Of a DNA stretch of 33,501 nucleotides, positions 1 through 12,900 are shown one piece after another. This stretch comes from Apostichopus californicus (Eukaryota; Echinodermata; Holothuroidea; Aspidochirotida; Stichopodidae): the NCBI GenBank assembly GCA_020650975.1, contig JAIPMN010003509.1, forward strand, positions 3,856 through 37,356. The letters are read 5' to 3'. Position 1 is the stretch's first letter. Every line of letters begins with the position of its first letter. The position numbers and the translations under genes were made by a program. The notes beneath the pieces are model-generated. The model searched no databases. It was not told where the DNA came from and worked only from the letters and a program-made list of their open reading frames with translations.

Positions 1-180
1 ATATACCGATTTATTTTACTTATCATCGATTTAAATTGGTATATGTCGATTTAAATCGATGATATGTCGAATTAAACTGGTATATGTCGATTTAAATCGG
101 TAGAAATCAATTTAAGCTGATGGAAACTGGTATAACTGTCGAAGGAAATTGGTATATGTCGATTTAAATCGGTATAAGTC
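1..180. repeat. Short AT-rich palindromic repeat cluster
   Basis: The first 180 bases consist of imperfect direct repeats of about 20-35 bases built around the 12-base palindrome CGATTTAAATCG, usually within TATGTCGATTTAAATCGGTA. Full copies are seen near 46-60, 86-101 and 158-172, with diverged copies between. The array starts at or before the window edge, so its full length is unknown. It lies about 0.8 kb upstream of the beta-adaptin start codon. It could be a degenerate minisatellite or the end of a mobile element. No coding capacity is seen. Confidence 0.7.
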
Positions 181-964
181 GATTCCCCACGATTTGAGAC
201 TGATGGCCCGCCATAAAGTGGCAGTGCTTTCTATATAGCATAACCAAAAATGGAAACTCCGGCATAAATTGAATGCCATAATTGGTCACACATCGTATCT
301 GGAAAAGCAAGTTACAAGTCATATTGCCCAAATAGTCGCTTTTATTTCGTATTTGTGTGAGGTAAGACCCATAGAAAGTAAACATATGAAATAAAAGTCA
401 TTAGATATACGTAAAAATGTTCTCATTCCTCCGAATAATAATTAACAGGTGAAACTTGCGCACTAGGTACACCGTTAACGCCCACCGTATACGGTCATTA
501 GTAATAAATTAAGCCTAACCTCACATACGTAACGTTAGGATACGCCTAGCCTAAGTCATGTCTGAGCGAATGTACACGTCAAGTTGGACAGGACTATCAC
601 AACTTAGGCTAGTCGTAACACATCCTAAGGTAACCAAGACCAAAGTATGAAACCTAATACTTGTCAGTCTATATTTCTGTCGTATTTGCCATAGTTAGTA
701 CTCCAACACAGTCCTCCCCTGACTGAGGAGATGACTGAGATTGTGAAATGATGCAGGTCTAGTGTATGCTAGACTGGCCTAAGTTAGGCAGGTCGTAACA
801 TCATCAAAACATAATATATTAATTCTATTCTTAAGATTTAACTTCTTTTTAATAATGGATGTGTTATGTAATGCCATATTGTTGTAAGTCTAAACATCTC
901 AGGAATAACAAAGTCCTTCTGTGTTTCTTGTCATAGAAGTTGGATAACTTGAAATTTCTTCAAG
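181..964 (+). promoter_or_regulatory. Upstream region of the beta-adaptin gene
   Basis: No convincing coding exon is seen. The region should contain the promoter and 5' UTR of the beta-adaptin gene, but I cannot place the transcription start. It has clustered CCTAA/TTAGG words, a 12-base palindrome ACCGTATACGGT near 484-495, and two similar direct repeats (TTAGGCTAGTCGTAACA near 604-620 and TTAGGCAGGTCGTAACA near 784-800). A pyrimidine stretch followed by CATAG near 920-936 could be a 3' splice site for the start-codon exon, which would put the true promoter further upstream. This is inference. Confidence 0.35.
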
Positions 965-3900
965 ATGTCAGATTCCAAGTATTTTACGACCACCAAGAAG
1001 GGTGAAATTTATGAACTGAAGGCCGACCTTAATAGCGATAAGAAGGAAAAGAAAAAAGAAGCTGTGAAGAAGGTCATAGCTAGCATGACCATTGGCAAAG
1101 ATGTCAGGTAAGAATAAATGGTAATCTTTTTCCTGTCTTGCAACTAACAATACATTAATGAATGTTTAATGTTTTTCATTTCCCTTTTCTTAGTTCTTAG
1201 ATAATCATAACTGAAGTATGTCAACAATGAAAGGAAACTGTTATGATTATTGCATGTAATTTTTGTTATAAATGACAGTATGCAATTGTTATCTCACTTT
1301 CATTGTCTTTTTCTTTTCTATGCACAGTTCACTTTTCCCAGATGTAGTCAACTGTATGCAGACTGATAATTTAGAACTGAAGAAACTGGTTTATTTGTAT
1401 CTCATGAACTATGCCAAGAGTCAACCTGACATGGCTATCATGGCGGTGAACACCTTTGTCAAGGTCTGTTTCTGCAAGTTAACTTTGTTGATGCTGCAAC
1501 GTCAAGCAATCCCTTTTCTTAATATATTTTGATACAAAGACTAGGTTAAATTTTGATTTTTGTTTGGAAAGATAAAATCCTCCTCTTAAAAGTTACTCCT
1601 TTTGTGTGCCCACACTTTACTGTGGCTCGAGATATTTCATCGCATGCATAATCAGGGGTTATGATTTGTTCTTTTTAATAATTCTAATCACAGGACTGTG
1701 ATGACACCAACCCACTGATCAGGGCCTTAGCTGTCAGGACCATGGGGTGCATTCGTGTCGACAAGATCACAGAATACCTTTGCGAGCCCCTGAGGAAATG
1801 CTTGAAGGATGAAGATCCCTATGTGCAGAAGACTGCAGCTGTTTGTGTCGCAAAACTGTTTGATATAAACCCTCAGTTGGTGGAGGACCAGGGTTTCATT
1901 GATCAGCTGAAAGATCTACTGACTGCCTCCAATCCTATGGTAGGTGGCAGTGTATAGAATGGAACACTCACGTTTGCTTAGTTTAGGCCTGAATTTAAGA
2001 ATTAACCGCTTTGATTACTGTATACAATTCTATGGCATGTGGCAGTGTGCAGAGAATAAAGCACACATTTGCTAAGTTTATTACTAAATTGATAATAGTC
2101 ATAGTCTACTGTCTGCAACCAACTGGTTGTATGGATTCTGTTTGTGATTGGTTAATATGGTTCAAGCATCATCAGTCAACTTTACGTTGATGTTTTCAAT
2201 CTTTTCTCAAGTACTCTCAATTTTGTATAAAAAACAAATACAACGACATATAGTCCATGGGCTTAATTGAAAATATTTAAACAAAAAAGAAAATACAATG
2301 AAAAAACATATAGTCCATGGGCTTAATTGAAAATATTTAAACAAAAAAGAAAATACAATGAAAAATCAGCTCTGGGCAGTACTTTTGTAGTTTTTCCCAT
2401 CGCATCCATTGGAAGCCTACCTACCGTATTTATTATTCACTTCATCTTCTGGTTCATTTTCAACAGGTGGTCGCAAATGCAGTTGCTGCTCTCTCGGAAA
2501 TCAGTGAGGCTTCTCCATCAGGAAGTGCACTGTTTGACCTCAATAGCCAGACCATTAACAAGCTGCTTACTGCCCTCAATGAGTGTACAGAGTAAGTCTT
2601 TACAAACCAAATTTACAAAATGTTGAATTGCTCCATGCAGCAACTGTTAGTACCCAGTTTACAGTAGTATTGAAGTTTCAGTTAACTTACTTGTCAGTAA
2701 AAGTAAGATAGTGCTATTGTTATGATATTGGTTGGTAGGTACAAACACAAAATGCTGAAAGGCCTAATCATGTTAACAACCTACTGTTAGTACAAGATAT
2801 TCAGTACTGCAGCTATCCTACTTTTGTACATATAAACATTGATGGTTTCTGTTATATGTATAATCTGTGTTTTGCAAAAAGTTGCATTAAATATTTCATT
2901 TTCCTCGAAGGCAACAACTGGAGTTCTAATCCCATCTCTTTCTACTTTTTTACAGGTGGGGCCAGATTTTCATCTTGGATTCCTTGGCTAACTTTACTCC
3001 CAAGGATGAGAAGGAAGCCCAGAGTATCTGTGAGAGAGTTACACCACGTCTTGCCCACGCCAATGCAGCTGTGGTTCTCTCTGCTGTTAAGGTTAGGGAA
3101 CTCCATTTAAAGTTTACAGTGATGTTTGTATTGTAATGTTTGTCACCAAAACAGATTCAATCACTAGGGAAGTGCACCAGTAATGCATGAAGCCATCTGA
3201 GTACAATGGACGTATACAATGATGGCTTAACAGTTAGTCTGGGTGTTGACAATGTGGGAGGGAGTGTGATCACAGCAATCAAATTTCAGCTGATGTGTCT
3301 CTTGTCCTTGTAATTGCCCTTGAGTAGGCTTTATGGCTGAATAAGCATTTAGTGGACGTGTTCAATTCATAATTGGCTACCAGCAATCCACAAGTTACCT
3401 TATTACTTGTAGGAAATCGTTATTATGTTGCAAGAGTATTACTGGAAGAGATACGTCATGTATAGAAATATTCTCAAATACTCTCGAAGGGGTTCCGAGG
3501 GGATTAAAATTTATCATCGAACCTCCTTAATAGTGGTGTTGTTCTCAAAGTATCTTTCAATTTACATGATTGTGGAAAGCAAAGTGCGATAATGGTAAGG
3601 AAGCAATTTAACTGATTGTTTCCTGATATCTTATAGGTGCTGATGAAATTCATGGAGATGATGAACCCCACTGGTGATTATATTGAAACCCTGGTCAAGA
3701 AGCTCTCCCCACCCCTGGTGACTCTCCTCTCAGCAGAGCCAGAGGTCCAGTATGTTGCCCTGAGGAACATCAATCTTATTGTGCAGAAAAGGTAAAATAT
3801 TGCGAATTTGTAAACTTCAGTTACCTAATCAACCATATTTGCCCAAAGTTTCTATTGTCTGAGCCAAAAAAAGCAAAGAAAAGAACATTCAAGGTTGACA

Positions 3901-6900
3901 ATATCTATGCACTATTGCAATTTACTTTGATTGGTGTAGTTTCACTGTGGGTGGGTTAATTTAGATTTGTTGATAACTACCATTTCTCCATTAACAATGA
4001 TGGTGTAATTACTGGTGTTTAGTTTAGTTTAGATTGGTAGAAAAAAAGGATCAGGAGGGACACTCAAGTCCCCATCAAGGACCATATAGGAGAGAAAAAA
4101 ACTGAAGACACAAACACTCAGACCCGATTACAATGCTTAAAGTGTCTGACCAAAGCATTCTTAAACCCATTCACACTACTTGCAAGTACAACTTTCTCAA
4201 GCAAACCGTTCTACTCATTGACAACCCTATTAGAAAAAAAAGTTATGCCGAATATTAATCCTACTTTGTAACTTTTGGAGTTTTAAGACAATGACCTCTG
4301 GTACAACTACTATTTAGCAAACATGAAAAAGTCATGTTTGTGTTTGTTAACACCATTGACACCTATTTGTTTGAATAAATTCTTGATCCTTTCAGAGCTG
4401 ACATCCTCAAACACGAGATGAAGGTCTTCTTCGTGAAGTACAACGATCCAATCTATGTGAAGCTTGAGAAGCTGGACATAATGATCCGTTTGGCCTCCCA
4501 AGGAAACATCGCCCAGGTCTTGGCCGAGCTGAAGGAGTATGCTACTGAAGTCGATGTGGACTTTGTCAGGAAGTCTGTTAGGGCCATCGGAAGATGTGCT
4601 ATCAAAGTTGAGGTGAGTGCTTGAAAGGAAAGAACTCAGACAAATTTGTATTGATGGCACTGCCTGCTACTGTCATTTAGTGATAATTTCAAAGGCCAAT
4701 AGATTGTTTAACCTGTAGGAGAACAAATTACCCAGAGTTTTCTGTCATGCATGTTTACATTTGTATAACATTTATCTGTGAAATGGCAATAAATTGAACT
4801 ATTAACGAATGCAATGATTATATTTTGATGTTCCCCATAATGAGTTTTTCCTCTCTCTTCTCTCCAGCAATCCGCTGAGCGATGTGTCAGTACATTGCTT
4901 GACCTCATCCAGACCAAGGTCAACTATGTGGTCCAAGAGGCTATTGTGGTCATCAAGGATATCTTCCGTAAATATCCCAACAAGTACGAAAGTATCATCG
5001 CCACTCTGTGTGAGAACCTTGATACCCTTGATGAACCTGAGGCAAGGTGAGAGTTGGGCTCAATTCTATTAACATCTGACTCTGCAATTACTTAAAACAG
5101 TAAGCCCAAATAAGTAAGCTATGAAAACTGAATCAGCAGCCAAGTCTTCTTATCAATGTCAAAGGTGGTGGACGAGTATTGAATCATGAGAAGGGGGTGA
5201 TATCCCCGGATCAGTGGGATACGTGACTGTGATTTGAAGGAGCAAACCACAAAAGTATCTGAATGCTTTTCAATAAAATGACATTCATTTAGCTTTTATT
5301 TGCATTCTTCAACAAAAGGACACTTAATTACATTATATAATAATTTCTTAAATATAATAAGAATCCCTCATTAGCATATTTTTTTCTTCCTAATCCATCT
5401 CTCCCGTCTCTCCTCTAGGGCATCCATGATCTGGATCATCGGCGAGTACGCAGAGCGTATCGACAATGCAGACGAGCTCCTAGAGAGCTTCGTGGAAGGA
5501 TTCCAGGACGAGAACTCCCAAGTTCAGCTGCAGCTCCTGACTGCTGTCGTCAAACTCTTCTTGAAACGTCCTCAGAACACCCAGGAACTTGTGCAGAGTG
5601 TACTGACATTGTCAACACAAGTAAGTACATCACATGTTAGAATGGCTGTAAGTATTACTTACTTCTTGTCATCTTCGATACCATGTTTATGACAGTCAAA
5701 GCGTTCTATATTGGAAGGGGATCAAAAATATTTCCTGTGCCAATGTAAAATTTTGTTTCTTTGAGGTTAAGTGATAACAAAAGGTCATTTTGTGATTGGC
5801 GTCATGTGTTATTTACTAATCATATTGCATTAGATACGATAACTCTACACATTTTGTATACAGTGTTGTAACTAATGTGTTCACATCTCCTTCTGCCTTC
5901 AGAACAGCGACAATCCCGACTTGCGTGACAGAGGTTACATTTACTGGCGGTTACTCTCTACTGATCCCGCAGCAGCCAAGAATGTGGTTCTGGCTGAGAA
6001 ACCGTTGATCTCAGAAGAGACTGATCTCATTGAGCCAACTCTTCTGGATGAGTTGATTTGCTACATCGGCAGCCTGGCGTCCGTCTATCACAAGCCACCG
6101 AGTGCATTCGTTGAAGGACGGTCCAATACTCGTAGAGCTTTGCCGATACGGTCTGCTGGGTAAGTTTGTTGGTTAGATATTAAAGTTAGAATTTATGTCA
6201 GAAAGTTTCAGCCTGACTTACTTCATTCCATCCAGATCCAGAGAAGGAATGTTAGTTAGGGTTAGGGGTTAGGAGACCAAGGATTGGAAGAGATTATTAA
6301 TTAAACACTTTCAATGTTTGACCATAGATTGGATGTTTAGTCAACTCGAAAAACTTTCAAACTGATTGAAACAATTCTTATTGGCTCATCAAATTCTTTA
6401 AATTGTATATGAACAATCGCTAAGCTTAACAAAATATAAGCTAAAAGATGATTTAATAGACAAGCAGTAAACTGACAAGGAAATTATCAACAAATATTTA
6501 AAGATCACATGTCGTGGAAAGTACTGAGGCTTCTGACTAGATCTTTAGCGCAGTGGTATACAGTATGTGTACAGCCATTTAACGGTAACTCAGTAGGTAG
6601 AGCACCCAAAATCAACTGGTTCAAATCTCCTTTTAATAAAATGCAACCTCTTCATAACCTGTGATCTCTGTTTGCATTGCTTAGCTCTGGTTCTGCCTCG
6701 CCTGAACCATCAACACCACAGAAAGCCCCAGAAACCACTGTCATCCCTACTACACCCGCACCAGAGAATGACCTCCTTGGTGACCTCTTGAACCTGGACC
6801 TCGGTCCAACAAATCAACAGTTTATGTCCCCGGCACCCGGTCCTCCACCCCAGCAGCAGGATTCATCATCGTTTGATCTCCTGGGAGGCGGTCTCGATAG

Positions 6901-9900
6901 TCTGGTGAGTTTTTTTTTTCTATTCAAATCATCTTCTATATCCTTGTGTTTAGTTGTAGTAAATATTTGTCATGTTTTTTAGTAATATTGATCTGTTTTT
7001 ATCCATTAAAAAATGCAATTTTTTAAATTGAAAATTATAGCTGTTGGATTGGTAATTTTTTTCATAATATGTTCAAAATTCACTGTTTACTTAGTAAGTA
7101 AGTTAATATGTATATTTATTTTGTCAGTATCTCTAACATCCCTTTCTGCAAGGATAGATTAACAATGCAGTGCTTTTCCTTTTACGAATCCATCATCTGT
7201 CCTTTTGCAAAACATTGTAAGAAAAATGTAGAAAATCACAGCTGTAGATTTACCAATGAATGTGTTGTTGTAGCTGTTGTTTGTTTTACTAATGCTTAAT
7301 TCTTAATCATGTAGTCTTATAGAAACATATCTTCAAATCTCACTTATTTACTGTGTTTATGAATATAAAGATGCCATTGTTTCCCTTTGCTAGCTTGACA
7401 CTCAAGCCCCAACACAGTCTTCACCAGCCATTGGGGTAATATTTGAATATGTATACCTCACCTCCTTGAGCCTTGCTTAGTTTGTTGTTTAGTATTCCCT
7501 CTTTGGTTGCATGTTCCTGTATGTCCTTGTGTCTTCATGACATACAAATGTTGTCATCATGTCAATATTCCCACCATTGTTCAGCTGGTTCACTTTTCTT
7601 CTTCTTTTGTTGTTGTTGTTGTTGTTGTTTTTACAATATCAATTACTCCTTTTGTTTGTGAAGTCATTTCAAAGGCATGAAAGCCTGTAATACAAACCAT
7701 ATCAGTATCTTGAATTGTAGTCCATTTATGTTTAAACATTCAGACATTACATTATACAGTTATAATCAGACTTGCTAAATACAAAACAGACCTTTGAAGT
7801 AGACAAGTTTCTTTATCTGACTACAAAATTTGCATGTTATGGTTACCCTGACAACCCCTCATCCCCCACCCTCCTTCTCTCCCTTGCATGTAAAGCTTGT
7901 CTTGTGATATTTCAGACAACCTGTTTGCAATAACCTCAGCCCACAAATATTAGTTAATATTTTGTATTTCATTTGTTGAATTCAACATCTTCATCTCGTG
8001 AGGAAACTGCAACCTAACAGAAAGAAAATACTCCTCACATTTGGGTGTTCTACCTTTGCCTGACTGTTAAATATATTAAAATATGCAAAGCTTCTACAGA
8101 GATGTTTATTTGTAACAAGCTTTGCTAATGATCTTGTCATACCAAAACTGTCAACAGATTTACACATTCATTTCACGCACGTTTATCATGATTATTTCAT
8201 ATCGTATGTTCAGAGACATCGTGTATAAAATGAGAACAGAATAAGTATATTTTTTGGCGTTAGACTCTAGGAGTCACTCAGTTTAATAATGATTGTAAGA
8301 AGTTCATCTTTTCAAATCCCAACACTAACATGATCTTCACAAATCGTAATGTCCCTATTTTGCATATTGTGACAATTGTTATTAACATAAAGAAAATGGA
8401 ATTGTTAATTTAATGAGGTTTTACCTGTTGTTTACGTCTACCATTAAACACACTGCATATTTTTAATGGTGATCCGGTTGTCCGAGATGACCAAAATTTG
8501 AGTCAGACAACCAAAATCAGCTGTGAAGGTTGTCTGGCAGACGACCAGTTGTTTACATCAAAAGCAGAAAATACTTGGTTTACCACAAATTCAGATTGCA
8601 TTGTAACTAAATACCCCCACATAGGTCAAGTGATAAATTGCTGGGGTTCTATTCACCAACTAACACTTCTCTCCTGCAGTGTACATATTGGTCACTGTTA
8701 CCTTTTGGACAACCGAAGTGTAAGGCCTGGTTGTCCAGGGGACAACCAGAGAAACCCTTCAAATTTTGCCCAGATACCAAAGTACTGCATGCATAGCAGT
8801 CATATTGTTAAAACCAAAAATAGTTTGCATGACCTGTTTACCTTTCCCATTTGACTTTGACATTGCTGCTCTCTGTGATTACTATGAAAAATGATGTAAT
8901 TAGTACTTTCACGTTTTCTTTCAGCTTGGTGGTCCAACTCCCCAGGCAGCACATCCGCCAGTTGCTGCTGCACCACCTGGTGGTCTTGGAGTACTTGGTG
9001 ACCTATTTGGGGTTGGAACTGCTTCTGGAGAATTTGTTGCTCCAAAAGAGGTGAGATATCCTACACAGGGGTAAGAGGAACAGGGTATGAGATTAAAAGG
9101 TGATTCCAACCTGAAGGTTGGTAACAATGGGGAAGGAGGAGGAGGTGGGGGTGAGGGGGGAGTATAAAGATAGAGAATTGGAAGATGAGTACATAAGTAG
9201 ACATTTTTAACAAAATCTTTTTCGCTATATTTCCTTCAAGGTCTGGTTAGAAGCTCCTAAATGTAAAGGTTTGGAGCTGCAGGGAACGTTTTCAAAGAAA
9301 AATAATAACTACTTCATGGATATGTCCTTCACAAATAAAGCCATGCAACAGATGTCTGGATTTGCAATACAGCTCAACAAAAACAGGTAAAGAAAACCAA
9401 CCTTTTTACATAATAAGATTGACCTTAAAGTTAAAGGGAAGCCCCCCTTCACCCACCCCCTCCCCCCCCCCCCCAGTTAGGTGTCATTCTTGCATGGGAA
9501 CAAATACATGATGCTAACCAGGGAATAATAATTCATCTAAAAGCACATTGCAAATTGGTCACATTGCTATATAAGTGCAATGAAATATAGCAGTATTTGT
9601 ACATAGGGACAATACTAAATTCAAAGAGCCTTCAAACTGCTCCACACACTTGTAAGACTAAATCAGTCCCTGCTAACCATCATTGTGTGAACGTTGCAGC
9701 TTAAGTTTGATCATACAGATCAGAATTGCAAAGAATTTTGTAATTAGTATATACTTTAGACCTCATCCATATGGAAAGCATTACATTGTTAAAATCCAGT
9801 AGGTTTTTGCTTCTTGTTGAAAGATATTACTAATTGCACTTTTTTTATTTTTAGAAACTGACATTTTGACATTTGTGTGATGTGATTAACAAGATATTGT

Positions 9901-12900
9901 TAACGTTTTTGCAATTTTTGACAATTTTACAGGTTTGCTATGTTTTCATAAGTTTCTTAAAATGTTTGGAGTTTGCCTCATGTTGTGTACAGTACATGTT
10001 TGTCTTCCTTGCTAGCAGCCAGTTGGGACAATTGTCTAATGCTACTGCCACTCTACTCTCATGTCACGCTTCAAAGCACCAAACAGTATGAACAGTTTTG
10101 AACCTATATATAATAATATAAAATGAGGACATGCATATTACGTATACTGCCAATACAGCGGGGTGACCTGAAAGTACATTATAGAAAACAAAGTAACATG
10201 CCAGTAATAACATATCAGAAATATTCAGTGTGCATACTTTTGTCATACTGTTGCAAAATGTTCACCTTTGACCTTCTCCCCCATCCCCTCCCCCACAGCT
10301 TTGGGTTAGTACCAATGTCTCCATTAAGCATCAGCAGCCCTTTGAACGCCAACCAACAGATTGACGCATCTCTACAATTGGTGATTAGCCCGACACACAT
10401 GCAACGGATGGATCCATTGATGAACCTCCAGGTGGCCATCAAAAATAGCATTGATGTCTTTTACTTCAGTGCATTGGTCCCAATGTACCTCTTCTGCACC
10501 CCTGATGGTACCATGGGTAAGACCGTTTCCTTTCTTGATTGACTTTGGAAGAAGTATCTAGACATCTCAATCAACATTTAATGTCTTGTGTCTGTTTGTA
10601 ATGAGTGCATGTTGCATTCCAATACCCTATGATTTGTTAGCTCAACTAGTTGAGCTGTTGCCATGGCAATGCATGTGTGTCTGTCTGTCAATAAAACGCT
10701 ACTACTCGCAGGTCCTTTGCTGAATTTTTACCAGACTTGGGGAGGTCGTTGCATATATTAGGGGGGGTAAATATTTCATCAGCAAAATGGAAGTCAAAGG
10801 TCAATTGGGGTCATGGGAGGTCAAACAGTGTAATCTTGCAAAAACCTAGTCAAAACAGCCACACACAGAAAAAAATCGTTTATACTAAATCTCTTAAATA
10901 TTAAAAAGATTATTTTTCTGTTCACCACCAACAATGCTGTAATGTCAATTAAGTATTAAATCTTGCCATAGTTTGTCTCCTTAAGTTGAATCCATGTGTT
11001 TATGTTACTTTCATGTTCTTCAATGTTCTTCAATGTTTCAAACCCTTGTAATGTTTCCAGACAAGAGATACTTCTTGCAGAGTTGGAAAGACATTCCCTC
11101 CCAGAATGAGTCAGCATATGTGTTGACTAACATCAACCTAACAACAGGTTTGTCAAGTTGTTATTTCTCGTAATACTTTGCAATACTGAAGTACAACAGT
11201 ACTTAAGTTATGATACATTGTTTGTGAGAGTGTGCAATACTGAAGTACAACAGTACTTAAGTTATGATACGTTGTGTGTGTGAGTGTGCAATACTGAAGA
11301 ACAACAGTACTTAAGTTATGATACGTTGTGTGTGAGAGTGTGCAATACTGAAGTACAACAGTACTTAAGTTATGATAAGTTGTGTGTGAGAGTGTGCAAT
11401 ACTGAAGTACAACAGTACTTAAGTTATGATACGTTGTGTGTGAGAGTGTGCAATACTGCAGTACAACAGTACTTTAGTTATGATAAGTTGTGTGTGAGAG
11501 TGTGCAATACTGAAGTACAACAGTACTTAAGTTATGATACGTTGTGTGTGAGAGTGTGCAATACTGCAGTACAACAGTACTTTAGTTATGATACGTTGTG
11601 TGTGAGAGTGTGCAATACTGAAGAACAACAGTACTTAAGTTTTATACGTTGTGTGTGTGAGAGTGTGCAATACTGCAGTACAACAGTACTTTAGTTATGA
11701 TACGTTGTGTGTGTGAGTGTGCAATACTGAAGAACAACAGTTCTTAAGTTATGATACGTTGTGTGTGAGAGTGTGCAATACTGAAGTACAACAGTACTTA
11801 AGTTATGATACTTTGTGTGTGAGAGTGTGCAATACTGAAGTACAACAGTACTTAAGTTATGATACATTGTGTGTGAGAGTGTGCAATACTGAAGTACAAC
11901 AGTACTTAAGTTATGATTCGTTGTGTGTGAGAGTGTGCAATACTGAAGTCAAACAGTACTTAAGTTATGATACGTTGTGTGTGTGAGTGTGCAATACTGA
12001 AGAACAACAGTTCTTAAGTTATGATACGTTGTGTGTGAGAGTGTGCAATACTGAAGTACAACAGTACTTTAGTTACGATACGTTGTGTGTGAGAGTGTGT
12101 CAGTGTTTGATATGATTGACAAGGAAGATGGAGAAGTTATCAGGAATTCATTGGAACACTTTTGTGTAACAATCCGTTTTGAACGTTTTCCTTCCCATCG
12201 GTCAGACTTGCTGCAAATGATGTTCAGTGATTTCATTGATGGTTCACAACATGTTGAATTCAGGCTAGTATGAGGAAGCTCTTTGTCCTATCAAAGATTT
12301 GATATTGATCAGCCCACAGATCTTGAATATTAACTTGCTAAATATTGTTTACCTTTTGGTGGATATTGAGAAAGAATCATTTATAAATTATAACAATATT
12401 GGTTCATCAATCAAAGTGGATGGACTGCCTAGTTTACAGACTAAAGTCTGACACACTTATCAATATAAATAGGATCAGGCATGAGCTTTTTCCGCGAATT
12501 CGCGGAATATCCGTGATTTCTTTTCTACCTCAATGACAAAAACTATTATCCTAACACACTGTAGCATACGCAAACTGGAGCCTATACCGCAATTTTTGCA
12601 AAATTCCGTGATTTTTTTGTACCCCAGGCTCATCCCTAAAAGGATACTATGTGCCTTTTAATATATCATATAAGATTGTTTTACATGATTTTACAGACTG
12701 ATCAATTAAAATTGATTCGCAATGATATTTGTTCCTGTCAGATATAGTGTACTCAGTGTTTGGTTTCCTGGTGTCTATTACTTGGCAACCATATCTGAAC
12801 TCTGTTGAGTTAATTTGAGTTGACAATTATATCATAATCTTATTATGGATTGCTATTGTAATTCGTGCTACAGTTCAGATTTGACTTTCATTTACTCTCT

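Noticed and set aside
6250..6272. TTAGGG-like words suggesting an interstitial telomere
   Set aside because: Only about three imperfect units within an intron, too few to mean more than chance.
6586..6630. Functional tRNA gene
   Set aside because: The A- and B-boxes are too close together and there is no anticodon arm or acceptor stem pairing.
8498..8854. 118-codon open frame in adaptin intron 12
   Set aside because: It covers the inverted-repeat cluster, matches no family I know, and does not fit the adaptin splice phases.
11284..11986. Two long plus-strand frames with 18-residue repeats
   Set aside because: Produced by a 54-base tandem array inside an intron of the adaptin gene, with frame breaks between them.
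11173..12106. CRISPR-like regular spacing of the repeats
   Set aside because: The units are contiguous tandem copies without unique spacers, in an animal nuclear genome.
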